Origin: Pseudoflavonifractor phocaeensis | GTDB lineage: Bacteria > Bacillota > Clostridia > Oscillospirales > Oscillospiraceae | Assembly: GCF_021531815.1 (NCBI RefSeq) | Contig: NZ_JADYUM010000009.1 | Span: 1 to 64,000, forward strand | Direction: 5' to 3' | Length of the DNA stretch: 64,000 nt | Part shown: one piece after another, positions 8,328-16,849 of the stretch | How positions within the stretch are numbered: the stretch's first letter is position 1 | How the letters are laid out: every line of letters starts with the position of its first letter | Translations under genes and position numbers: made by a program | The notes under the pieces: model-generated | What the model was told of the DNA's origin: nothing | Databases searched by the model: none | Seen by the model: the letters and a program-made list of their open reading frames with translations, nothing else

Positions 8328-9686
8328 ATGCTCAACCAACACGAGATCATGCAGACCATCCAGATGATCGACCAGCAGCATCTGGACGTGCGCACCATCA
8401 CCATGGGCATCTCCCTGCTGTCCTGTGCCCACAGTGACGTGAAGGTGGCCTGCGACAAGGTATACGATAAGATCACCCGCTACGCCGAGCACCTGGTGGC
8501 CACCGGCGAGGCCATTGAGAAGGAATTCGGCATCCCCATTGTCAATAAGCGCATCTCCGTCACCCCCATCGCCCTGGTGGCCGCCGCGGCGGAGACGGAC
8601 AACTACACCCCCTTTGCCCAGACGCTGGACCGTGCCGCCAAGACCTGTGGGGTCAACTTCATCGGCGGCTTCTCCGCCCTGGTCCAGAAGGGGATGACCA
8701 AGGCCGACCGTATCCTCATCAACTCCATCCCCGAGGCTCTGTCCACCACCGACATCGTCTGCGCCAGCGTCAACGTGGGCTCCACCAAGGCGGGTATCGA
8801 CATGGACGCGGTGGCTCTCATGGGCCGGACCATCAAGGATCTGGCCGGCCGCACCGCCGACAAGGGCGGCTTCGGCTGCGCCAAGCTGGTGGTGTTCTGC
8901 AACGCCGTGGAGGACAACCCCTTCATGGCGGGGGCCTTCCATGGCGTGGGCGAGCCGGAGAAGGTCATCAACGTGGGTGTCTCCGGCCCCGGCGTGGTGT
9001 ACCACGCCCTCCAGGCCGTGAAGGGCCAGCCCTTTGACGTGGTGGCTGAGACGGTGAAGAAGACCGCCTTCCGCATCACCCGCATGGGCCAGCTGGTGGC
9101 CCAGGAGGCCTCCCGCCGCCTGGACACCCCCTTCGGCATCGTGGACCTGTCCCTGGCCCCCACCCCGGCGGTGGGCGACAGCGTGGCCCGGATTCTGGAG
9201 GAGATGGGCCTGGAGGTCTGCGGCACCCACGGCACCACCGCCGCTCTGGCTCTGCTCAACGACGCGGTGAAGAAGGGCGGCGTCATGGCCTCCTCCTCTG
9301 TGGGCGGCCTGTCCGGCGCCTTTATCCCCGTCAGTGAGGACGAGGGCATGATCGCCGCCGCCTCCGCCGGGGCCCTGACCCTGGATAAGCTGGAGGCCAT
9401 GACCTGCGTGTGCTCCGTGGGTCTGGACATGATCGCCGTCCCCGGGGACACCAGCGCGGAGACCATCTCCGCCATCATCGCCGACGAGGCCGCCATCGGC
9501 ATGGTCAACTCCAAGACCACCGCCGTCCGCCTGATCCCCGCTCCCGGCTGCAAGGTGGGGGACATGGTGGAGTTCGGCGGCCTGCTGGGCTCCGCCCCGG
9601 TTCAGCCGGTCCACCCCTACTCCAGCGCCGACTTTGTGGCCCGGGGCGGACGTATCCCCGCGCCCATGCAGAGCCTGAAAAACTGA
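8328..9686 (+). CDS. UPF0210 (PFL/DUF711) family protein
   Basis: 452-aa conserved protein of the UPF0210 family, whose members look distantly like glycyl-radical enzymes but lack a demonstrated activity. Recognised by the opening [20 protein letters not shown], the [14 protein letters not shown] block and conserved stretches such as [11 protein letters not shown] and GVSGPGVV. Full length for the family. It forms a two-gene unit with the ACT protein and ends at a strong terminator. Cellular role unknown. Confidence 0.9.
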   Translation: MLNQHEIMQTIQMIDQQHLDVRTITMGISLLSCAHSDVKVACDKVYDKITRYAEHLVATGEAIEKEFGIPIVNKRISVTPIALVAAAAETDNYTPFAQTLDRAAKTCGVNFIGGFSALVQKGMTKADRILINSIPEALSTTDIVCASVNVGSTKAGIDMDAVALMGRTIKDLAGRTADKGGFGCAKLVVFCNAVEDNPFMAGAFHGVGEPEKVINVGVSGPGVVYHALQAVKGQPFDVVAETVKKTAFRITRMGQLVAQEASRRLDTPFGIVDLSLAPTPAVGDSVARILEEMGLEVCGTHGTTAALALLNDAVKKGGVMASSSVGGLSGAFIPVSEDEGMIAAASAGALTLDKLEAMTCVCSVGLDMIAVPGDTSAETISAIIADEAAIGMVNSKTTAVRLIPAPGCKVGDMVEFGGLLGSAPVQPVHPYSSADFVARGGRIPAPMQSLKN

Positions 9687-9704
9687 AAAACGTTCATCGT
9701 TTCC

Positions 9705-9740
9705 AGCGCCTCCGGAACGGGTTCCGGGGGCGCTTTTTTG
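9705..9740 (+). terminator. Terminator after UPF0210 gene
   Basis: 14-bp stem (9705-9718, 9721-9734; one mismatch) followed by TTTTTT. Confidence 0.85.
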
Positions 9741-9787
9741 TATGGCGGACCGAATGTAAACAAATTTTGAATCCCGTGGGGAAGCTA

Positions 9788-9849
9788 TTGACATTCCAGT
9801 CCCCGGTGCTACAATAGTCAGCGCGTTAATGATTAATAGGTTAATTATT
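9788..9849 (+). promoter_or_regulatory. Promoter and MarR-type operator
   Basis: TTGACA (9788-9793), 16-base spacer, TACAAT (9810-9815). Just downstream is an inverted repeat AATGATTAA (9828-9836), 4 bases, TTAATTATT (9841-9849), matching in 8 of 9 pairs. Its size and AT-richness fit a MarR box, placed to block transcription of the marR-ABC operon. Confidence 0.72.
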
Positions 9850-9871
9850 TTACAGGGGAGGTGTGATCCGA

Positions 9872-10348
9872 ATGGTATCTCCAAAGGAGATGGAGCTGCT
9901 GGCCCGGCGGCTCAACCAGGCCCACCGGACGGCCGTCCAGTCCGAATTGGACGCCGCGGGCCTGCGGGAAGTGGGGCATCCCATGCTGCTGACCATTCTG
10001 CAGAGCTCCCGGGGCGCGGCGGGCGAGGGACAGTGCGGCGCCCAGCGGGAACTGGCGGAACTGCTGCATATCTCGCCGGCGGCGGTGGCAAACTCCTTGA
10101 AATCCCTGGAAAAAGGGGGCTATATCCGCCGGAAGCCCAGCACGGGAGACGCCCGGCGCAACCTGGTGACCCTGACGGAGAAGGGCGCTGCGGCGGTGAA
10201 GGAGTGCGACCGCATCTTTGAGCGGGTGAGCACCCGGATGCTGGAGGGCTTCTCAGAGGAGGAACAGGACCAGCTCCTGATCTTCCGCCAGCGGATGCTG
10301 GACAATTTGATCAAAAAAGACCATTCTTCTTGTAAACAGGAGGGCTGA
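9872..10348 (+). CDS. MarR family transcriptional regulator
   Basis: 158-aa winged-helix regulator. The recognition region is LAELLHISPAAVANSLKSLE, followed by the wing with the family Asp-Arg pair (GDARRNLVTLTEKG). The ATG at 9872 is 10 bases after GGGGAGG; an in-frame GTG at 9863 is too close to that site. First gene of an operon with two ABC half-transporters (3 bases to the next start), so it most likely autoregulates and controls export of a drug or metabolite. Confidence 0.9.
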   Translation: MVSPKEMELLARRLNQAHRTAVQSELDAAGLREVGHPMLLTILQSSRGAAGEGQCGAQRELAELLHISPAAVANSLKSLEKGGYIRRKPSTGDARRNLVTLTEKGAAAVKECDRIFERVSTRMLEGFSEEEQDQLLIFRQRMLDNLIKKDHSSCKQEG

Positions 10349-10351
10349 ACG

Positions 10352-12091
10352 TTGCTTTCACTATTTCTGACCCACCTCCAGGGCTATAAGAAGGACGCCG
10401 TCAAGGCGCCCATCCTCATTATCCTGGAGGTCATCTGCGAGCTGCTGCTCCCCCTGGTCATGGCGGAGATCGTGGATACGGCCATCCCGGCGGGAGATGT
10501 CAGGTACATTTTCCAACTGGGGGCGCTGATGCTGGCCCTGGCCGTAGCGGCCATGTTCTGCGGCGTCATGTCCGCCAAATACGCCGCCTTCGCCAGCCAG
10601 GGCTTCGGAGGAAACCTGCGCCAGTGCCTTTTCGACAAGGTGCAGGAGTTCTCCTTTGCGGACATCGACCGCTTTTCCTCCGCCTCCCTCATCACCCGCA
10701 TGACCAACGACGTCAACGCCATGACCATGATGCTGGCCATGGGTCTGCGGATGCTGGTCCGGGCCCCGGTGATGCTGGTGACCGCCCTGGTCATCTGCTT
10801 CCGGCTCAATGCCCGGCTGGCCCTGGTGCTGGTGGTCATCATTCCGCTGATGGTGGCCGCCATCGGTCTTCTGATGAAGATCTGTACCAAGCTGTTTGAG
10901 ATCATGCAGAGAAAGATCGACGGCCTGAACAACACCCTTCAGGAGAATCTGGTGGCCATCCGGGTGGTCAAGGCCTTCGTCCGGGAGGACCACGAGCGGA
11001 GTAAATTCAAAAAGGCCAACGATGAGCTGATGGAGGCCGGCCTGAACGTGGGCATGCGGATCGTGGCCATCATGCCCATCATGATGCTGGCCATGAACGG
11101 CGCCATTGTGACGGTGCTGTATCTGGGCGGCAAGATGGTCATGGGAGCGGAGTTCGACCTGGGTAGCCTCCAGGCCTTCCTCTCCTATATCGCCCAGATC
11201 CTCATGAGCGTGATGATGGTGGCCATGTCCCTGCTCCAGCTGTCCCGGGCCCAGGCCTGTGCCCGCCGCATCAACGAGGTGCTGTCCACCCAGCCCTCCG
11301 TGGAGGACAAGAGGGAGGCTGCCGGGGCGGCGCTGCCCGCGCCCCGGGGCGAGGTGGAGTTCCGGGATGTGTCCTTTAAATATGTGGCAACCGGCACCGG
11401 CGACGACGTGCTGTCCCACATCAGCTTCACGGTGAAACCGGGACAGTTCGTGGCCATTGTGGGCGGTACCGGCACCGGCAAGTCCTCTCTGGTCAACCTG
11501 ATTCCCCGGTTCTATGACGTCACAGGCGGCTCTGTCCTGGTGGACGGCTTGGACGTGCGGCACTACCCCCTGGAGGAGTTGCGGGGCCGCATCGGCATGG
11601 TGCTCCAGACCAATGTGCTGTTCACCGGTACCATCCGGGAGAATTTGCTCTGGGGCAAGCCGGACGCCACCGAGGAGGAGATCATCCAGGCGGCCAAGGA
11701 CGCACAGGCCTATGATTTCATCATGTCCTTCCCCGAGGGCTTCGACACCCTGCTGGACCAGGGAGGCACCAATGTCTCCGGCGGCCAGAAGCAGCGGCTT
11801 TGTATCGCCCGGGCCATGCTGCGCAAGCCCGCCATTCTGATCCTGGATGACTCCACTTCCGCCGTGGACTCAGCCACCGAGGCGGCGATCCGCCAGTCCT
11901 TCGCCAAAAACCTGAAGGACACCACCGTCATCATCATCGCCCAGCGCATCTCCTCGGTGCAGTACGCCGATGAGATCCTGATCCTGGACGATGACCATAT
12001 CGCCGGCCGGGGCACCCATGAGGAGCTGCTGGCTTCCAATGCGATCTACCAGGAAATTTATCAATCTCAGCAAGAGGGGGTGGGTGAATAA
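10352..12091 (+). CDS. ABC exporter half-transporter with degenerate ATP site
   Basis: 579-aa type IV ABC half-exporter: six-helix membrane domain (about 1-310), then a nucleotide-binding domain. Walker A GGTGTGKSS is near residue 370, signature VSGGQ near 474, Walker B ILILDDSTSAVD near 495. The Walker B catalytic glutamate is replaced by aspartate (LDD), as in the inactive-site subunit of heterodimers such as TM287/288 or LmrCD. TTG start at 10352, 8 bases after AGGAGGG. Its stop overlaps the next start (TAATG). With the partner it forms a heterodimer probably exporting drugs or peptides/lipids. Confidence 0.92.
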   Translation: MLSLFLTHLQGYKKDAVKAPILIILEVICELLLPLVMAEIVDTAIPAGDVRYIFQLGALMLALAVAAMFCGVMSAKYAAFASQGFGGNLRQCLFDKVQEFSFADIDRFSSASLITRMTNDVNAMTMMLAMGLRMLVRAPVMLVTALVICFRLNARLALVLVVIIPLMVAAIGLLMKICTKLFEIMQRKIDGLNNTLQENLVAIRVVKAFVREDHERSKFKKANDELMEAGLNVGMRIVAIMPIMMLAMNGAIVTVLYLGGKMVMGAEFDLGSLQAFLSYIAQILMSVMMVAMSLLQLSRAQACARRINEVLSTQPSVEDKREAAGAALPAPRGEVEFRDVSFKYVATGTGDDVLSHISFTVKPGQFVAIVGGTGTGKSSLVNLIPRFYDVTGGSVLVDGLDVRHYPLEELRGRIGMVLQTNVLFTGTIRENLLWGKPDATEEEIIQAAKDAQAYDFIMSFPEGFDTLLDQGGTNVSGGQKQRLCIARAMLRKPAILILDDSTSAVDSATEAAIRQSFAKNLKDTTVIIIAQRISSVQYADEILILDDDHIAGRGTHEELLASNAIYQEIYQSQQEGVGE

Positions 12092-14247
12092 TGCCAGGAC
12101 CAAACCGTCCTCCCCGCGGAGGCTATCAAAAGCCCAAAAACATGGGTAAGACCATCCGCCGCCTGGTGGGCTACCTCACCCGCAGCAAGCTGCCCCTGTT
12201 CCTTGTGCTGCTGTGCCTGCTGCTGTCGGTGGGCACCAACATCGGTGGCTCCTATATGATGCGGGGCATCATCAACAACTTCATCTGGTCGGGCTGCACC
12301 GACTTCGCCGGCCTGGGAACGGCGATCCTCAAGCTGGTGGGCATCTACCTGCTGGGCTGTCTGGCCACCTACGGCCAGTCCGCCACCATGGTCCGCCTGG
12401 CCCAGAAGGGCACCAACCGCCTGCGGAAGGACCTGTTTGACAAGCTCCAGCAGCTGCCCCTGAGCTACTTTGACAAGCACCCCCACGGGGAACTGATGAG
12501 CCGTTTCACCAACGACGCCGACAACGTCCAGACCGCCCTGGAGCAGAGCGTGGTCTCCCTGTGCTCCAGCAGCCTGATGTTTGTGGGGCTCATCGTCATG
12601 ATGCTGGTCATCAACTGGAAGCTGTTTCTGGTCACCGCCCTCATCCTGATCCTGACCATGTCCCTGTTCAAAAACCTGGGCAGCCGCAGCCGGAAGTATT
12701 ACCAGGCCCAGCAGGTGGCCCTGGGCAAGGTCAACGGCGAGATCCAGGAGATCATCGAGGGCCTGAAGGTGGTCAAGGCCTTCACCCACGAGGAGGAGGC
12801 TAAGGCGGAGTTTAAACAGCTCAACGAGGCCTACCGGGATGCCGCCCAGAAGGCTAATTTCTATTCCACCATGATCATGCCTGTGACCGCCAACCTGATG
12901 AATGTCAGCTACGCCCTTACCGCCGCCTTCGGCGGCCTGCTGGCCATTCTCCAGGGCTTCGACCTGGGCGGCCTGGTGGTCTACCTCAACTACTGCAAGC
13001 AGGTGGGCCAGCCCATGAACCAGATCTCCCAGCAGATGACCACGCTGCTCTCTGCCCTGGCGGGCGCCGAGCGGATTTTTGAGGTGATGGACACCCAGCC
13101 CGAGGTGGACCGGGGCTCCGTCACCCTGGTGGCCGCGGAGAAGGACGAAAACGGCTCTCTTTCTATCCACACCGGGGCGGAGCGGTCCCGAACCTGGGCG
13201 TGGAAGACACCCCGGGGCTGCGGCATGGCCCTGGTCCCCGTGCTGGTGGGGGAGAAGGAGGAGCTTACCGAGCTGGGCCAGGCGGTCCGGGAGAAGGAGG
13301 GCCTCAAGCTGCTGCCCCCCCACCAGGATTCCGAGGCAGGCTTGTGGGTGGAGGTGTCCGCCAACGGCGCCCTCACCGAGGTGACGGACCTGTCCCGCCT
13401 GGCGGGCCACGGCTGGGCATGGAAATACCCGGGGCCTGACGGGACCATGACCCTCCACCTGATTCGGGGCACTGTCCGCAACGTCCCCGGCGAGGATTAC
13501 TACCTCACCGAACTGCGGGGAGCGGTGCGTTTTAACCATGTGGATTTCTCCTATGTCCCCGGCAAGCGCATTTTGAAGGACGTGTCCGTCTACGCCAACC
13601 CGGGCCAGAAGATCGCCTTTGTGGGCTCCACCGGCGCGGGCAAGACAACCATCACCAACCTGATCAACCGCTTTTATGAGATCGAGGGCGGCCTCATCAC
13701 TTACGACGGTATCGACGTGAAGGCCATCCGGAAGGACGACCTGCGCCGGTCCCTGGGCGCGGTGCTCCAGGACACCCATCTGTTCACCGGCACCATCATG
13801 GACAACATCCGCTACGGCCGGCTGGACGCCACCGATGAGGAGTGTATTGCCGCCGCCAAGAGCGCCAACGCCCACTCCTTCATCCGCCGCCTGCCCCAGG
13901 GCTATGACACCATGGTCACCGGGGACGGGGCCAACCTGTCCCAGGGCCAGCGCCAGCTGCTGGCCATCGCCCGGGCCGCCGTGGCCGATCCCCCGGTGAT
14001 GATTCTGGACGAGGCCACCTCCTCCATTGATACCCGCACCGAGGCCCTGATCCAGAAGGGTATGGATATGCTCATGGAGGGCCGGACGGTGTTCGTCATC
14101 GCCCACCGGCTGTCCACGGTGCGCAACTCCAACTGCATCGTGGTCATCGAGCACGGCGAGATCGAGGAGAAGGGCAGCCACGACCAGCTGCTGGAGAAGC
14201 AGGGCCGGTACTACCGCCTGTATACGGGCCAGTTCCAGCTGTCCTGA
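12091..14247 (+). CDS. ABC exporter partner subunit with large linker insertion
   Basis: 718-aa half-exporter: membrane domain about 30-330, ATPase domain about 476-718. Walker A GSTGAGKTT at 512-520 and Walker B MILDEATSSID with the catalytic Glu are canonical. The signature is LSQGQ instead of LSGGQ, the usual pairing for a heterodimer with one consensus and one degenerate site. Odd feature: about 135 residues (341-475, roughly 13111-13515) lie between the two domains, where 10-20 are normal. This insert holds two WAWK motifs (369-372, 442-445). A proline/glycine-rich N-terminal tail precedes helix 1. Translationally coupled to the upstream subunit. Confidence 0.92.
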   Translation: MPGPNRPPRGGYQKPKNMGKTIRRLVGYLTRSKLPLFLVLLCLLLSVGTNIGGSYMMRGIINNFIWSGCTDFAGLGTAILKLVGIYLLGCLATYGQSATMVRLAQKGTNRLRKDLFDKLQQLPLSYFDKHPHGELMSRFTNDADNVQTALEQSVVSLCSSSLMFVGLIVMMLVINWKLFLVTALILILTMSLFKNLGSRSRKYYQAQQVALGKVNGEIQEIIEGLKVVKAFTHEEEAKAEFKQLNEAYRDAAQKANFYSTMIMPVTANLMNVSYALTAAFGGLLAILQGFDLGGLVVYLNYCKQVGQPMNQISQQMTTLLSALAGAERIFEVMDTQPEVDRGSVTLVAAEKDENGSLSIHTGAERSRTWAWKTPRGCGMALVPVLVGEKEELTELGQAVREKEGLKLLPPHQDSEAGLWVEVSANGALTEVTDLSRLAGHGWAWKYPGPDGTMTLHLIRGTVRNVPGEDYYLTELRGAVRFNHVDFSYVPGKRILKDVSVYANPGQKIAFVGSTGAGKTTITNLINRFYEIEGGLITYDGIDVKAIRKDDLRRSLGAVLQDTHLFTGTIMDNIRYGRLDATDEECIAAAKSANAHSFIRRLPQGYDTMVTGDGANLSQGQRQLLAIARAAVADPPVMILDEATSSIDTRTEALIQKGMDMLMEGRTVFVIAHRLSTVRNSNCIVVIEHGEIEEKGSHDQLLEKQGRYYRLYTGQFQLS

Positions 14248-14254
14248 CCCAAAT

Positions 14255-14284
14255 AAAAAAGACGCCGGAAGGCGTCTTTTTTAT
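14255..14284. terminator. Bidirectional terminator
   Basis: 12-bp stem AAAAAAGACGCC/GGCGTCTTTTTT (14255-14266, 14271-14282). It ends the ABC operon on the plus strand and the LytTR operon on the minus strand. Confidence 0.88.
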
Positions 14285-14711
14285 TTCCGCCCGAACAGCG
14301 CCGTGCCAGCAAATACCAGCCAGCAGAAAGACAACAGAGCGGAGACGGCGTACAGCCCAGTCCACTGCAACAATAAGCGCAGCCGTACATGGGGACAGCG
14401 GAAAAGACGGCGAGCACGGCGGCGGGGAGAAAAAGAATATTCCAACGAAACAGTGAATAGGTCAGAGAGGCCATGGAGGAGAAAAACGTGATCAGACTGA
14501 GCCAAAAGACGGCCCGGGTCGCAATGGGGGAAGTGCGGCATCCAAAGGAGAAACCGGCCCAGAATACCATGTAGAGGACGGTCATAAAAAGATTGGCCGG
14601 GTGGGCGGGGCCGCCATACCACGCGCCGCCTAAATTGACTGAGAAACAGCACACTGTGACTGCGGCGGCGTCGAGAGACCAAAGAAAAACGTTGGATGAA
14701 CGGCTGGACAT
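14281..14711 (-). pseudogene. Small membrane protein gene with apparent frameshift
   Basis: Unrecognised hydrophobic protein, last gene of the LytTR operon. From ATG 14711 (GGAG 6 bases upstream) the frame encodes four hydrophobic stretches, e.g. LFMTVLYMVFWAGFSFGC. Near 14370-14400 this frame turns Cys/Ser-rich and runs through the terminator to 14211. A second frame beginning at the same place gives a credible last helix, AVSALLSFCWLVFAGTAL, and stops at 14281, just before the terminator. Span 431 bp means one base lost (or two gained) relative to a 143-aa protein. Either a real pseudogene or a sequence error. Confidence 0.6.
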
Positions 14712-14727
14712 AAAGACTCCTTTCCTC

Positions 14728-14751
14728 GGCCCCGTGAGGGCACGGGGCCCT
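14728..14751. repeat. Palindromic repeat, copy 1
   Basis: GGCCCCGTG-AGGG-CACGGGGCC hairpin (arms 14728-14736 and 14741-14749) directly upstream of the ribosome site of the 14711 gene. A near-identical 21-base stretch lies at 15241-15261 before the next gene. Confidence 0.7.
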
Positions 14752-14753
14752 TG

Positions 14754-15221
14754 TTACGGCTCCTGAGCCCGCCTTTGGCTAAGATACATTCCCAGGGCGA
14801 AGAGGGCGGGCAACAGCATATGGGCCGCGGCGGTGGCGGCGGGTTCCACCGTGTGGAAGTAGAGGGCGGAGCCGTAGTGGACGGGGACCAACCGGGCCAG
14901 CCCCACACCGGCCATCTGCTGTGGCATGGAGAACAGCATCTTGTAATCGGTCAAGAGCACGGTCAGCATTCCCATCAGTACAGTCCACAGTACCAGTATG
15001 CCCACAGCTCTTTTTGTTCCAGGACGGGCAGCCCTTGGGGTGAGCCAGCCCCAGACTACCCAGAGAGGGAGCATGGCAAGGCCATATGCACGCAGTTCCC
15101 CGCCGCCGCCGAACCAATCGCAGAAAAACAGGAGCACCCCCAAACCGATCAATTCGCCTGCCAGTTGGAGCAGGGCCAGCCAGCCCAGAAATCGAAGATC
15201 GCTTTTGAAGATCTGATTCAT
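14754..15221 (-). CDS. Membrane protein of unknown function in LytTR operon
   Basis: 155-aa integral membrane protein, not recognised. Starting MNQIFKSDLRFLGWLALLQL, it has about four hydrophobic helices (residues 12-35, 45-60, 70-92, 130-148). The ATG at 15221 is 5 bases after GGAGG; the frame stays open upstream but without a ribosome site. It lies between the DUF3021-like protein and the frameshifted membrane protein on one apparent transcript with the LytTR regulator. A role as an additional sensor/inhibitor subunit is possible but unsupported. Confidence 0.65.
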   Translation of the reverse strand: MNQIFKSDLRFLGWLALLQLAGELIGLGVLLFFCDWFGGGGELRAYGLAMLPLWVVWGWLTPRAARPGTKRAVGILVLWTVLMGMLTVLLTDYKMLFSMPQQMAGVGLARLVPVHYGSALYFHTVEPAATAAAHMLLPALFALGMYLSQRRAQEP

Positions 15222-15238
15222 TGGCGCCTCCTTCCTCC

Positions 15239-15261
15239 GGCCCGTGAGGGCACGGGGCCCT
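15239..15261. repeat. Palindromic repeat, copy 2
   Basis: Same CCCGTGAGGGCACGGGGCCC core as at 14731, with one C fewer in the left arm, again directly upstream of a ribosome site (gene starting 15221). Confidence 0.7.
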
Positions 15262-15306
15262 ACAAAAACTATGGGGAGGTAGGGCCTGATGCCCACATCA
15301 GGCCGG

Positions 15307-16170
15307 TTATGTTGTCTCCTTTTTCGGCACCGCCCGGCGGTATAGCCAGCCCAGGAGATTGCCCATTAGGGCAGGGACAGCCACCATGAAGCAGTGAAAC
15401 AGGGCGGAGCGGTTAAACAGCAGCCACACCATGGGCAGGTAGCATACAAAGCAGGCCGGGGGATACAGGGGACACACCCCCTGCCGTTTGCCCAGGGACA
15501 CCCCGGAGCAGAAGCCCGCCACAGGCAGCAGGAAGTAGGGGAGGATGAGCCCGGAGAGCACCGGGACGTCCACCACAAAGGTCCGGTCCACCCACCCCAG
15601 CGCCAAGGGCAGCAGGTCGCACACCAGCAGAACGAAGGGCAGATAGGGCATGGTCTCCCGCCATTTCAGGGGCGTGGGCCCCGGGTCCAGCCCCAGCAGC
15701 TCCCGCAGCTGCATCACCTCCACGTACCAGCCGGTCCACCGGGCCAGCCAAATGACAGCGTACAGGATGGCCAGCAGCGCCACCCACAGGGGGATGTACC
15801 GGGGGCTGTTCACCCAGCGGCACACCCAGAGCAGGGCGGAGAACAGCGCGGCGGTGGCGGCAAAATGGGCCAGGGAGCGGGCCGCTAGCGTCTTTCCGTC
15901 GTCGGCGAAGGGCAGGGTGGACACCGCCGCCACCGCGCCCAACAGTCCCCCCAGCAGAGACTGGACCAGGGCCGCCAGCCCCACGGAGCCGAAGGCCTCC
16001 GCCATGGCCGGGGTCACCAGATGGAGGCCGGAGGTCCAAGCGGAGCCCACGGCCTGGGCTTCCGCGGGGAGCATCATGGTGCTGAACAGGCACACCGCCA
16101 GGGGTGCCAGTGCCGCGCCCAGGAGAAAGCCTGCCAGGGTGCGTCTTTTTCCGCTCATCCGCTGGGTCAT
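15307..16170 (-). CDS. DUF3021-like membrane protein, LytTR partner
   Basis: 287-aa membrane protein with about eight hydrophobic helices. The first ~130 residues resemble DUF3021 proteins: four helices, small membrane partners that hold back LytTR regulators. The remaining ~150 residues are an extra hydrophobic domain. ATG 16170 overlaps the LytTR stop by 4 bases (ATGA), so the two are coupled. The classic arrangement is LytTR followed by DUF3021, as seen here, but usual DUF3021 proteins are about half this length. The assignment rests on context and hydropathy; no catalytic motif seen. Confidence 0.6.
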   Translation of the reverse strand: MTQRMSGKRRTLAGFLLGAALAPLAVCLFSTMMLPAEAQAVGSAWTSGLHLVTPAMAEAFGSVGLAALVQSLLGGLLGAVAAVSTLPFADDGKTLAARSLAHFAATAALFSALLWVCRWVNSPRYIPLWVALLAILYAVIWLARWTGWYVEVMQLRELLGLDPGPTPLKWRETMPYLPFVLLVCDLLPLALGWVDRTFVVDVPVLSGLILPYFLLPVAGFCSGVSLGKRQGVCPLYPPACFVCYLPMVWLLFNRSALFHCFMVAVPALMGNLLGWLYRRAVPKKETT

Positions 16171-16625
16171 GTCCGGTCCCTCCTTCCCAAATGTAAGGTC
16201 TCCTTGATCTTTTTCACATACCGCCGGGACACATAGGCGGTCACCGAGTGGTTCAACGTCATTCGGATGGTCCCGGCGAGGGACAGGTCCAGGGCGGTGA
16301 CCTTGTCCAGATTGACGATCTCCGAGTTGGAGATGCGGACGAACCGCCGGGGGTCCAGCCGCCCTTCCAACTCATATAGCCGCAGGCGGACGGAATAGAC
16401 CCCCTCCGCCGTCTGGGCGGATACCCCCTTGCCCTCGGCGAAGAAGCGGAGAAATTCGCCCTGCGGGAGGAGAAGAGCCCGGTCTTCCCGCCACACAGGG
16501 ACCGGGTCCAGAGCCAGCCCGGACAGCTCCCGGACCAGACGGTCCAGTTCCTCCGACTCCGCTCCGGCCAGGATCACGATCTCCGGCTCCCGCCGTCCCG
16601 GTTCGATCTTCAACTCCACCTTCAC
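16167..16625 (-). CDS. LytTR DNA-binding domain regulator
   Basis: 152-aa protein. The C-terminal LytTR domain (about 45-145) has GVYSVRLRLYELEGRLDPRR and FVRISNSEIVNLDKV, the conserved F-x-R-x-S/H-x-S-x-I-V-N core, ending with the YVKKIKE tail. There is no response-regulator receiver domain. The ~45-residue N-terminal part (ELKIEPGRREPEIVILAG) matches that of stand-alone LytTR regulators that act with a DUF3021 membrane protein. It leads the minus-strand operon 16625-14281 and probably activates its own transcription when released. Confidence 0.88.
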   Translation of the reverse strand: MKVELKIEPGRREPEIVILAGAESEELDRLVRELSGLALDPVPVWREDRALLLPQGEFLRFFAEGKGVSAQTAEGVYSVRLRLYELEGRLDPRRFVRISNSEIVNLDKVTALDLSLAGTIRMTLNHSVTAYVSRRYVKKIKETLHLGRRDRT

Positions 16626-16749
16626 ACGCCGCGCCCCCTCTCCGGTGTTCTGCTCCCAGTATATCCGGTCTTTCCGCTCCCGTCCAGCCTTTTGGGACGG
16701 ACGGTCATTTTGAGGAGACAGGCGGTCAAAAACTTGCTCCGGCCTGACC

Positions 16750-16778
16750 TTGTATTTTTCGCCCTGCCGTGGTATGCT
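16750..16778 (+). promoter_or_regulatory. Promoter for WYL regulator
   Basis: TTGTAT (16750-16755), 17-base spacer, TATGCT (16773-16778), about 70 bases before the GTG start. Confidence 0.5.
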
Positions 16779-16849
16779 GAAGAAAAGTCCGGTTTATAGG
16801 ACAGCGTTCCTGATACACTCATGGTATTTTCAGGAAAGGGAGTGATTTT

